DNA from: Vibrio gazogenes
GTDB taxonomy: Bacteria; Pseudomonadota; Gammaproteobacteria; Enterobacterales; Vibrionaceae
Assembly (NCBI RefSeq): GCF_023920225.1
Contig: NZ_CP092587.1
Coordinates: forward strand, 2,356,001 to 2,420,000
Length of the DNA stretch: 64,000 bases
Reading direction: 5' to 3'
The position numbers and the translations under genes are program-made. How positions within the stretch are numbered: the first letter of the stretch is position 1; each line of letters begins with the position of its first letter. The notes below the pieces were generated by a model that made no database searches, was not told where the DNA came from, and worked only from the letters and a program-made list of their open reading frames with translations. Below, piece after piece: positions 53,718-61,289 of this stretch.

Positions 53718-54440
53718 CTAAAAACCAAGACTCGATAACAAATCGTCAACTTCGTCTTGAGATGAAACAGCATCACTTCTTTCATGAGGATTCAAAATTG
53801 GCCCCTCAGGATCAGTGGCTTGATGTTTTGTCTTATCTTCTTGTTGTTCTGATTGCTCTGTTCCAAACACAGTAAGAATATCGACCAATCGCTGCTCAAC
53901 TTCATTAACCAGTGTGATAACCCGTCGAATAATCTGTCCTGTCAGGTCTTGGAAATCTTGAGCCATGAGAATATCCATCAACTCACCACGTAACTCCGAA
54001 CTATCACCTTCAATCTGACTGAGTAGATCGTCAATTTTGTGGCAGAGTGCTTTAAACTCATCTAATGCGATTCGGCCCTTCATGAGCTCGTTCCATTGAG
54101 GACGAACATCCAGAAGCGTCTGGTGCAACTGATCAGCAATAGGCATACAGCGATCAACGGCATCCATTGTTTTATTAGCAGCAACCTCGGTTTTGGAAAT
54201 GACATACTGGAGACGATCTTTCGCATCAGGAATTTCAGATGTCGCAATCTCACTCATCCGTTCATCAACGGTGAATTCCTTGATCGACTCATGCAATTCT
54301 CGGGTCAGCTCACCAATCTGCCGAAACATCGGATCAGCAGACTTGGACTGGTATATCCCCACCAATAATGCATTAGCTTCTTCTCTGTTGCCGCTTTCCA
54401 ATAAATGGACGAGCTGTTGTGCTTGTTCTAATTCAATCAT
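53718..54440 (-). CDS. cheZ: CheY-P phosphatase CheZ
   Basis: CheZ dephosphorylates CheY-P and terminates the signal. The 240-residue protein is mostly helical with a central four-helix region (RLQYVISKTEVAANKTMDAVDRCMPIADQLHQ). The catalytic Gln lies in DILMAQDFQDLTGQIIRRVI. The C-terminal peptide EVDDLLSSLGF is the CheY-binding tail. An intervening segment of about 35 residues is disordered (KTKHQATDPEGPILNPHE). It sits between cheY and cheA as is usual in Vibrio. Confidence 0.95.
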   Translation of the reverse strand: MIELEQAQQLVHLLESGNREEANALLVGIYQSKSADPMFRQIGELTRELHESIKEFTVDERMSEIATSEIPDAKDRLQYVISKTEVAANKTMDAVDRCMPIADQLHQTLLDVRPQWNELMKGRIALDEFKALCHKIDDLLSQIEGDSSELRGELMDILMAQDFQDLTGQIIRRVITLVNEVEQRLVDILTVFGTEQSEQQEDKTKHQATDPEGPILNPHERSDAVSSQDEVDDLLSSLGF

Positions 54441-54510
54441 CCTGAAGAGCCTTTATACGCGAATAAATGTTTCTCTTACCTGATCAGGTACTCAGATCAA
54501 AGTTCAAGAC

Positions 54511-54903
54511 TTATAAACGCTCAAAGATTTTATCCAGCTTTTCCTTAAGCGTAGCCGCTGTAAATGGTTTGACAATATAGCCATTCACACCTGCCTGAGC
54601 AGCTTCAATGATTTGCTCACGTTTCGCTTCAGCTGTAATCATCAACACAGGAAGGTGCTTAAGCTCTTCATCAGAACGAATGTGTTTCAGTAAATCAATC
54701 CCTTGCATTCCCGGCATGTTCCAGTCGGTCACGACAAAGTCAAAATCACCTTTCTTAAGCATAGGCAAAGCCGTTAACCCGTCATCAGCTTCTTGAGTAT
54801 TATTAAAACCCAAGTCGCGGAGCAGGTTTTTCACTATTCGGCGCATTGTTGAAAAATCGTCAACAATAAGGATTTTCATGTTTTTATTCAAAATTGCCTC
54901 CAC
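54511..54903 (-). CDS. cheY: chemotaxis response regulator CheY
   Basis: CheY carries the phospho-signal from CheA to the flagellar motor switch. The product is nearly identical to what I recall for V. cholerae CheY3: acidic Asp15-Asp16, phospho-acceptor Asp60 ([13 protein letters not shown]), conserved Thr in [12 protein letters not shown], and switch Lys in [15 protein letters not shown]. The annotated 130-residue form starts at GTG 54903. A TTG at 54891 preceded by GGAGG at good spacing may be the real initiator, giving 126 residues. The gene precedes cheZ and follows fliA in the operon. Confidence 0.96.
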   Translation of the reverse strand: MEAILNKNMKILIVDDFSTMRRIVKNLLRDLGFNNTQEADDGLTALPMLKKGDFDFVVTDWNMPGMQGIDLLKHIRSDEELKHLPVLMITAEAKREQIIEAAQAGVNGYIVKPFTAATLKEKLDKIFERL

Positions 54904-54924
54904 TGAGTATGAGATCAGTGATAT

Positions 54925-55656
54925 TTAGTCATTTTGTGTCCAAGAACGCAGCTTTGTTCTTAAACGCTGCATGGTTTGGCTTAATATTTGGCTTACGCGA
55001 GACTCACTTACACCAAGCACTTCACCAATTTCTTTTAAGTTTAGCTCTTCATCATAATAGAGCGAAAGTACTAAAGCTTCACGTTCAGGAAGCGATTTTA
55101 TTGATTCAACCAATGCTTTACGAAATGATTCGTCAGCAACACCTTTAAATGGTGAGTTATCATCACTATCAAAAGGTGATATAGCATCATCAGAAACACC
55201 TAAATCTTCGATACCAACAATCCGAGAACTGTTTATATCGGTAATGACACTATGATATTGATCTAACGACATTTCCAGATACTTAGCAACTTCTGTATCG
55301 GTCGGTTCACGATTTAATTCACCTTCAAGTACCGAAATTGCTTGGCTGATCTCACGATTATATTTATGGACAGAGCGAGGAACCCAGTCTCCACGACGAA
55401 TATCATCCAACATTGCGCCACGAATACGGATCCCCGCATAAGTTTCAAAACTGGCGCCTTTACTATTGTCATAGTTTTTTTGCGCTTCGAGTAGTCCGAT
55501 CATTCCCGCTTGAATTAAATCTTCGACCTGAACACTCGGCGGTAACCGTCCGATCAAGTGGTGTGCGATACGCTTAACCAATACAGAATACTTTTCCAGA
55601 AAAGCCTGCTGATTATTGAGATTTCCATATTGATCGTACGTCAGCGCCTTATTCAC
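54925..55656 (-). CDS. fliA: flagellar sigma factor FliA (sigma-28)
   Basis: FliA directs transcription of late flagellar and chemotaxis genes. The 243-residue protein has region 2 (YSVLVKRIAHHLIGRLPPSVQVEDLIQAGMIGLLEA), region 3 and region 4 (LNLKEIGEVLGVSESRVSQILSQTMQRLRTKL). The start is GTG at 55656, inferred by comparison with the Vibrio protein MNKALTYDQ; a TTG just before it is possible. It overlaps the flhG stop by 8 bases, so it is translationally coupled to flhG. Confidence 0.96.
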   Translation of the reverse strand: MNKALTYDQYGNLNNQQAFLEKYSVLVKRIAHHLIGRLPPSVQVEDLIQAGMIGLLEAQKNYDNSKGASFETYAGIRIRGAMLDDIRRGDWVPRSVHKYNREISQAISVLEGELNREPTDTEVAKYLEMSLDQYHSVITDINSSRIVGIEDLGVSDDAISPFDSDDNSPFKGVADESFRKALVESIKSLPEREALVLSLYYDEELNLKEIGEVLGVSESRVSQILSQTMQRLRTKLRSWTQND

Positions 55657-56536
55657 CAAAAGGTTCCCCTACTATTTCTGTTCGATTTAGCAACCGTTCA
55701 ACAAAAAATTCCAAATGGCCGCTCGGTGTTTTGGGTATCGGCCATGTTAATGCTTTATTCGCCAAAGAGCTAATCGCGAGCGATGCCGGTGAACGTGGAA
55801 ATGCCTCAACAATGATTTTTTGTTTTTTCACAGCCTGACGGACATTATCATCTAAAGGTATACATGCGACGAGTTCTATGCCGACATTGAGGAACCGCTC
55901 TGTGACTAAGGTCAGCTTCGCGAACAACTCACGCCCTTCCCGATAACTCCGCACCATGTTCGCAACAATTTTAAAACGCTGTACCTGATGCTCACGACTT
56001 AATAACTTGATTAAAGCATAAGCATCGGTAATTGACGTTGGTTCATCGCAAACAACGACAACAACATCCTGAGCCGCTCGGGCGAAACTCACAACCATAT
56101 CAGAAATCCCAGCTGCTGTGTCAACCAACAGCACGTCCATTTCTTCTTCCAGACTGCCAAATGCCCGAATTAACCCGATATGTTGCGCATGGGATAATTC
56201 AACCATGGACTTCGTACCGGAAGTTGCCGGGATAATTCTAATCCCATATGGGCCTTCAACGATAGCATCTTTTAACTCACACTCACCAGCCAGGACATGC
56301 CCCAGATTCTTTTTGGGACGAATACCTAACATGACATCTACGTTTGCCAATCCCAGGTCGGCATCAAGTACCATCACTTTTTTGCCCTGACGAGCCATAC
56401 TCATTGCCATACCCAAAGTGACGTTGGTTTTGCCAACACCACCTTTTCCACCTGTCACTGCAATCACTTTTGTCAGTGTTGGTTGGCTTAAACGGCGCAG
56501 GCCGCTTGCTTGGTCGAAAATCATTTTATCTGTCAT
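55649..56536 (-). CDS. flhG: FlhG (FleN), MinD-like regulator of flagellar number
   Basis: FlhG limits the number of polar flagella, partly by acting on FlhF and on the master regulator FlrA. The 295-residue ATPase begins MTDKMIFDQASGLRRL, a conserved activator-like N-terminus that stimulates FlhF GTPase. Its deviant Walker A is TGGKGGVGKTNVTLG, followed by VMVLDADLGLANVDVMLG. The C-terminal membrane-targeting helix is FFVERLLNRT. The start at 56536, after GGCGGA, gives the normal length; a longer frame of 18 codons overlaps flhF. It is 13 bp downstream of flhF. Confidence 0.95.
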   Translation of the reverse strand: MTDKMIFDQASGLRRLSQPTLTKVIAVTGGKGGVGKTNVTLGMAMSMARQGKKVMVLDADLGLANVDVMLGIRPKKNLGHVLAGECELKDAIVEGPYGIRIIPATSGTKSMVELSHAQHIGLIRAFGSLEEEMDVLLVDTAAGISDMVVSFARAAQDVVVVVCDEPTSITDAYALIKLLSREHQVQRFKIVANMVRSYREGRELFAKLTLVTERFLNVGIELVACIPLDDNVRQAVKKQKIIVEAFPRSPASLAISSLANKALTWPIPKTPSGHLEFFVERLLNRTEIVGEPFGE

Positions 56537-56549
56537 ATTTATCCGCCGC

Positions 56550-58049
56550 CTAGATTCTCTCTGAGTCACTGCTCCAGTAGTGAGGCTCATTGTCAGCCGA
56601 CTTCTCTAGCAATTCGTTCGCTTTCGCTACCATATATTTTGGCTGAGCAATCACAATATCTTCAGGGACACGCTGGCCATTCGCGATATAAGCGACTGGT
56701 AACGCATTTTCAACCACCACACTCACAAACTCTCCCAAACTCAGAGACTCATCTAATTTAGTCATGATGCATCCAGATAAGGGAATTCGTCTGAAGTGGT
56801 CAATGGTTTCCTGAAGTACCTTTCTTTGTGCTGTTGCTGGTAAAACTAAATAACTTTTGATCACGCCACCGCGATCCTGCATTAAAGTGTCAAGTTGTTC
56901 AGACAAGCGCACATCTCGTTGCCCCATACCTGCTGTATCCACCAAAATCAGACGCCGATTTCGTAACTGTTGAACTACATCGGCTAACTCGTTGGAATCT
57001 TTAGCAACTTTTACTGGGCATCCCATAATCCTGCCATATATCGCTAACTGCTCATGGGCACCAATACGATAAGTATCCGTTGTGACCAGCGCGACATTAT
57101 CCGAACCGTATTCCATTGCGGCTCTGGCAGCCAATTTTGCAACTGTTGTCGTCTTCCCGACACCAGTCGGCCCAAGCAAGGCGACAATCCCGCCTCGCTT
57201 TAAAATATCCTGATTGACGACCGGGATCTGATCCGACACTAACCCAAGTAAAGCGCGCCATGCTTTGGGTGGAGGGGTATCTTCCGGTATATAACAAGCA
57301 AGCTGATCCGCCAGTTCCAGTGACAGTCCCATCCGAGACAATCGCTTAATCAACATGGCTCGGAGAGGCTCTCGACGCTCAACTTCCTGCCACATTAAAC
57401 CGGAAACCTGATGTTCCAGAAGACGACGAATCGAATTGATGTCTTCTTTCATCAAATCAAAATCCTGCGAATTCTGAACGTCCTCTTCGCGTTTCTGACG
57501 ACGTTCATAACGAGAAGGGTCCAGTTGAGGCTTGTGATGTTCTTCACGCTCTTCCCATCGACTGACGGGTGTATGATCTCGGTTACCTGAAGGACCATTG
57601 CTCGCTGAAGCATCTTTTTCTTTGGCTTGACGCTGTAGCAGAGACGACAACGAATCCTCACGTGTCGGCTCTTCATCTGACTGAGTTGGCGTATACTGTT
57701 TCAGTAAATTGGCAAAACGGTTGGTCATTGAACCTCGTTGGCTTGACGACTGTTGCTGCCGTTGTGGTTTTTGAAGCGTTGCCGCAGTCCGTTGACCGAG
57801 TTGGACGCGATCCTCTTTTAGCTCACGTCGTCCGACTGAAGGTGACGGCTCATCTCGGTAACGCGGTTGAGAATTATAACCGTGAACTTGTGTCTTGGGA
57901 GCGACAGTATCGCTGTCAACCGCAGCAACGATTTCTACCCCACCTGCAACTTTTTTATTAGACATGATCACCGCATCGACCCCAAGTTCCTCTTTCACTT
58001 GAAGTAATGCAGTTTTCATGTCTTTAGCAAAAAATCGTTTTATCTTCAA
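56550..58049 (-). CDS. flhF: FlhF, SRP-type GTPase for polar flagellum placement
   Basis: FlhF positions the flagellum at the pole and promotes assembly. The 499-residue protein has an N-terminal B domain (MKIKRFFAKDMKTALLQVKEELG), a disordered Arg/Gln-rich central region (about 70-200), an N domain and a G domain with LLGPTGVGKTTTVAKLAARAA, LVTTDTYRIGAHEQL, LVDTAGMGQRD and MTKLDESLSLGEF. The initiation codon is TTG at 58049, preceded by GGTGGG; this unusual start may limit expression. It lies between flhA and flhG. FlhG regulates its GTPase, and fipA at the operon end encodes a reported partner. Confidence 0.96.
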   Translation of the reverse strand: MKIKRFFAKDMKTALLQVKEELGVDAVIMSNKKVAGGVEIVAAVDSDTVAPKTQVHGYNSQPRYRDEPSPSVGRRELKEDRVQLGQRTAATLQKPQRQQQSSSQRGSMTNRFANLLKQYTPTQSDEEPTREDSLSSLLQRQAKEKDASASNGPSGNRDHTPVSRWEEREEHHKPQLDPSRYERRQKREEDVQNSQDFDLMKEDINSIRRLLEHQVSGLMWQEVERREPLRAMLIKRLSRMGLSLELADQLACYIPEDTPPPKAWRALLGLVSDQIPVVNQDILKRGGIVALLGPTGVGKTTTVAKLAARAAMEYGSDNVALVTTDTYRIGAHEQLAIYGRIMGCPVKVAKDSNELADVVQQLRNRRLILVDTAGMGQRDVRLSEQLDTLMQDRGGVIKSYLVLPATAQRKVLQETIDHFRRIPLSGCIMTKLDESLSLGEFVSVVVENALPVAYIANGQRVPEDIVIAQPKYMVAKANELLEKSADNEPHYWSSDSERI

Positions 58050-58078
58050 AGCAGCAACCCACCATCAATGTTTATCTG

Positions 58079-60172
58079 CTAGTTACCGACAGCCTGTACA
58101 ATTCGAATCTGTTTCTCGTCAGGAATCTCCTGATAAGAAAGCACACGCAAGTTGGGTATCGTATTTTTTACAAATTTAGCCAGTGTGGCTCGCAGAACAC
58201 CCGATGTGAGTAAAACAGCTGGCTCACCTTTCAACTCCTGCTCTTGAGTCGCCTGACTCAAAGAAGATTGAAGCCGCTCAGCGAGACCGGGTTCAATCCC
58301 TGCAGACTCTCCACCTGACGCTTGCATTGTCTGATGCAATAATTGTTCCAATTCAGGAATCAATGTAATCACTGGCAATTCCGGATCTATACCATTGATT
58401 TCCTGAACAATTAGACGTCTCAGGGAAATCCGGGCAGCAGCCGTCAAAATGTCAGGTTCTTGACTCTTCCCGGAATATTCTGCGAGGGTTTGAACAATAG
58501 TGCGAATGTCACGAATCGGAATCGCTTCATTCAATAAATTTTGCAGAACTTTAACGACAGTGCCTAATGGCAGTTGGTCCGGTACAAAATTTTCAACCAG
58601 TTTTGGCGCACTACGCGCTAACATCTCCAACAAATTCTGAACTTCTTCGTGACCGATCAGTTGGGCAGCATTATTAGTGAGTAATTGACTCAAATGGGTC
58701 GCTAATACCGTCGATGAATCGACAACCGTATAACCCAATGCCTGAGCATGTTCTCGCTGATCTTCACGAATCCAAACCGCTTCTAAACCAAATGCAGGGT
58801 CAAAGGTCTGTTCGCCATCAATCAGTCCATAGACCTGCCCCGGATTAATCGCCAACTCCTGATCAGGCCGAATTTCAGCTTCTCCGACAGCAACTCCCAT
58901 CAAAGTAATCCGGTAACTGTTCGGGGTTAACTCGAGATTATCCCGGATATGAACGGGCGGGATTAGAAAACCAAAATCTTGTGAAAGTTTCTTTCTGACA
59001 CCTTTTACCCGCTCTAATAATTCGCCGCCTTGATCACGATCCACCAACGGGATTAACCGATAGCCTACTTCCAACCCAATAATATCAACCGGCTGAACGT
59101 CATCCCAAGACAGCTCTTTTAACTTCGGAGACTCGGCATCCATTTCTGCGGGTAATTGTTCGTTTTCAGCGGCTTTACCTTGCTTTTTATGCAACAAATA
59201 AGCACCACCACCAGCCAGACAAGCCAAGAGCAAAAAAGCAAAATGAGGCATCCCGGGCACGATTCCCATGACACCTAAAATTGCAGCCGTGATCATCAGT
59301 GCTTTCGGATTGTCGAACAGCTGGAAGATCAGCTGCTGCCCCATATCTTCATCGGTATTTTGACGCGTCACCATAATCGCTGCGCCGATGGACAGGAGCA
59401 ATGACGGAATCTGAGCGACCAGACCATCACCAATTGTCAATAAGGTATATATCTGAATTGCCTCACCGAAACCCAGATCATACTGGATCATCCCAATAGT
59501 CAATCCACCAACAATGTTGATAAATAGAATGAGAATCCCCGCTATCGCATCACCTTTAACAAACTTTGAAGCACCATCCATCGAACCGTAAAAATCAGCT
59601 TCTTTCGTCACTTCAAACCGACGAAGACGCGCTTGTTCCTGATCGATCAACCCTGCATTCAAATCAGCATCAATTGCCATCTGTTTCCCGGGTAATGCAT
59701 CCAACGTAAAGCGAGCACTTACTTCAGAAATCCGGCCGGCCCCTTTGGTGACAACCATAAAGTTAATAATCATCAAAATCAGGAAAACCACCAGACCCAC
59801 AGCATAGTTGCCACCAATCACCACGCTACCGAATGCTTCTATCACACTACCGGCAGCCCCCGGGCCGCCATGACCATACAATAAAACAACCCGAGTCGAT
59901 GCGACGTTCAATGCTAAACGCAATAACGTTGCAATCAGCAATACAGAAGGAAAAGCTGCGAAGTCGAGTGGTCTGCGCGTATATACGGTCACCAACAAGA
60001 CGACCATCGACAGAGCAATGTTAAACGTAAAAAAGAGGTCCAGCATAAATGCCGGGATAGGCAAAACCACCATCCCCAGCGTTGCAAGTACCATGACCGG
60101 AGCACCGATAGCAGGGATCGTGCGCCGTGGCATGGCGGGTAATTTGTCAGCAAATGGCAGCGTAAACTTCAT
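58079..60172 (-). CDS. flhA: flagellar export apparatus protein FlhA
   Basis: FlhA is the large gate of the flagellar type III export machinery. The 697-residue protein has about eight membrane helices in its first half (beginning AIGAPVMVLATLGMVVLPIPAFMLDLFF) with the FHIPEP-family signature MAIDADLNAGLIDQEQARLRRFEVTKEADFYGSMDGASKFVKGDAIAG. Its large cytoplasmic export domain follows. The C-terminus PNLRVLSYQEIPDEKQIRIVQAVG is conserved. It is the first gene of the operon and lies behind a good sigma-54 promoter. Confidence 0.98.
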   Translation of the reverse strand: MKFTLPFADKLPAMPRRTIPAIGAPVMVLATLGMVVLPIPAFMLDLFFTFNIALSMVVLLVTVYTRRPLDFAAFPSVLLIATLLRLALNVASTRVVLLYGHGGPGAAGSVIEAFGSVVIGGNYAVGLVVFLILMIINFMVVTKGAGRISEVSARFTLDALPGKQMAIDADLNAGLIDQEQARLRRFEVTKEADFYGSMDGASKFVKGDAIAGILILFINIVGGLTIGMIQYDLGFGEAIQIYTLLTIGDGLVAQIPSLLLSIGAAIMVTRQNTDEDMGQQLIFQLFDNPKALMITAAILGVMGIVPGMPHFAFLLLACLAGGGAYLLHKKQGKAAENEQLPAEMDAESPKLKELSWDDVQPVDIIGLEVGYRLIPLVDRDQGGELLERVKGVRKKLSQDFGFLIPPVHIRDNLELTPNSYRITLMGVAVGEAEIRPDQELAINPGQVYGLIDGEQTFDPAFGLEAVWIREDQREHAQALGYTVVDSSTVLATHLSQLLTNNAAQLIGHEEVQNLLEMLARSAPKLVENFVPDQLPLGTVVKVLQNLLNEAIPIRDIRTIVQTLAEYSGKSQEPDILTAAARISLRRLIVQEINGIDPELPVITLIPELEQLLHQTMQASGGESAGIEPGLAERLQSSLSQATQEQELKGEPAVLLTSGVLRATLAKFVKNTIPNLRVLSYQEIPDEKQIRIVQAVGN

Positions 60173-60587
60173 AGATGACCGTTCATAATTCTCTGTTGGG
60201 AGTTGAAGAGCCTGAACCTCAGGCCGTCATTGGGAACTTCTGGATTTCTCAGTTCATGCAATAATTGCACCATAAACATGTCAAATTTATGGCTCACCAG
60301 CTTGGTCATCTCTCGGCTCGTTGAAATGATATGGATCACACCAGAATAATAGGGCTGAACAAGGAATAGATAATAGAATTGACGCTATCGTCAGACAGAT
60401 AGACGTCATCAAAAGATACAACAAAGATAGGAAATCAATTTCTCGGGAACCATCACAAGAGACATACGTCAATGACCGAACATGACTTCCCCTTTGACCC
60501 CAGATTAGGGGGAACAGACTGTCTCAATGTTCCTCCCTCTTCTGACAAAGGTCTGTGAACCCGTCTCAAACCGCAATCACCGACAAA
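60173..60587. other. flhA-sixA intergenic region
   Basis: These 415 bp contain the sigma-54 promoter of the flagellar operon (60257-60272). The imperfect hairpin AGGGGGAACA/TGTTCCTCCCT (60507-60538), near the sixA stop, lacks a T run on the minus strand. Further upstream of the promoter is a run of GA/TC-rich dyads (60393-60415) where the FlrA activator could bind. No gene was seen. Confidence 0.55.
60257..60272 (-). promoter_or_regulatory. sigma-54 promoter of flhAFG-fliA-che operon
   Basis: The minus strand reads TGGTGCAATTATTGCA, with GG (60270-60271) and GC (60258-60259) separated by exactly ten bases and a perfect TTGCA in the -12 block. Transcription would start near 60246, giving a leader of about 74 bases before flhA. 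In V. cholerae this operon is known to be FlrA and sigma-54 dependent, which agrees. Confidence 0.8.
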
Positions 60588-61055
60588 TTATTTCGGCGCA
60601 AGACGCCACAATAACTCACCCTGTTGTGTTTCAGGGATATAATCAAGACAGGCCAATCCGGATGTTGGAAACATCGGTGCCGGCATGTCTCTGACGAACT
60701 CACTGGTCAAGTAACCGACCAAAGGCAAGTGGGAGACGATAAAGAATGAATTGACCCGCTCAATGTCAGCCAAAGCCATCAAATAATCGAACACCCGATC
60801 TGATTTACCGTACGGCGTTATATCATCGCAAGTTTCGATACTGAGAGCTTCGACGTAAGCAGAAATTTCCTGCCATGTTTCTTGTGCTCTAAGATAAGGG
60901 CTAATCAACACTTTATCGACGCTAATTTTTTGTATGTCATTCGCCTGCTTCATCACTGAAACTGACTCACTTTTCCCAAGTTCGGTCAATGGCCGATCCG
61001 CATCACCTGTCGCGCAATATCCCGCTTCTCCATGACGCATAATAAAAATTTTCAT
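60588..61055 (-). CDS. sixA: phosphohistidine phosphatase SixA
   Basis: SixA removes phosphate from histidine on HPt domains and on NPr in the nitrogen phosphotransferase system. The 155-residue protein has the histidine-phosphatase signature MRHGEAG with catalytic His8, LISPYLRAQETWQ, and the second catalytic His in FIVSHLPLVGYL. Size equals E. coli SixA. It is divergent from the insulinase-family gene and is read toward flhA. Confidence 0.94.
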   Translation of the reverse strand: MKIFIMRHGEAGYCATGDADRPLTELGKSESVSVMKQANDIQKISVDKVLISPYLRAQETWQEISAYVEALSIETCDDITPYGKSDRVFDYLMALADIERVNSFFIVSHLPLVGYLTSEFVRDMPAPMFPTSGLACLDYIPETQQGELLWRLAPK

Positions 61056-61289
61056 ACGATGGCTACCTTAATACCCCATTAAACTCACAGGTGAGTTTAT
61101 ACTCACTCAATATAGCCAAGTCCTGATTTTCGTCGTTAGAGAAACCTCTACTCTATATTGGCTGCTTCACTCGAATTGAGCAAATTAAAATAACATTTTA
61201 CTCATAAAATTGTTATCTGAGGTTGGCGACGTCAGTTTTCAACGTCATACTAATAATCGATTCCCTAGCCACGTCTGGAGGCATGTCTC
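61056..61289. promoter_or_regulatory. divergent promoter region sixA/peptidase with inverted repeat
   Basis: The 234-bp gap holds an AT-rich imperfect inverted repeat, ATAACATTTTA (61190-61200) against TAAAATTGTTAT (61205-61216). A second short one around GACGTCAGTTTTCAACGTCA lies nearby. Both lie between divergent starts, where a shared operator would sit. No consensus match. Confidence 0.4.

Noticed and set aside
50369..53875. Plus-strand open frames of 60-194 codons opposite the chemotaxis genes
   Set aside because: They are antisense shadows of cheB, cheA and cheZ with no family resemblance or ribosome-binding sites.
60507..60538. Hairpin after sixA as a terminator
   Set aside because: The stem has a bulge and lacks a T run on the minus strand, so it is only mentioned in the intergenic entry.
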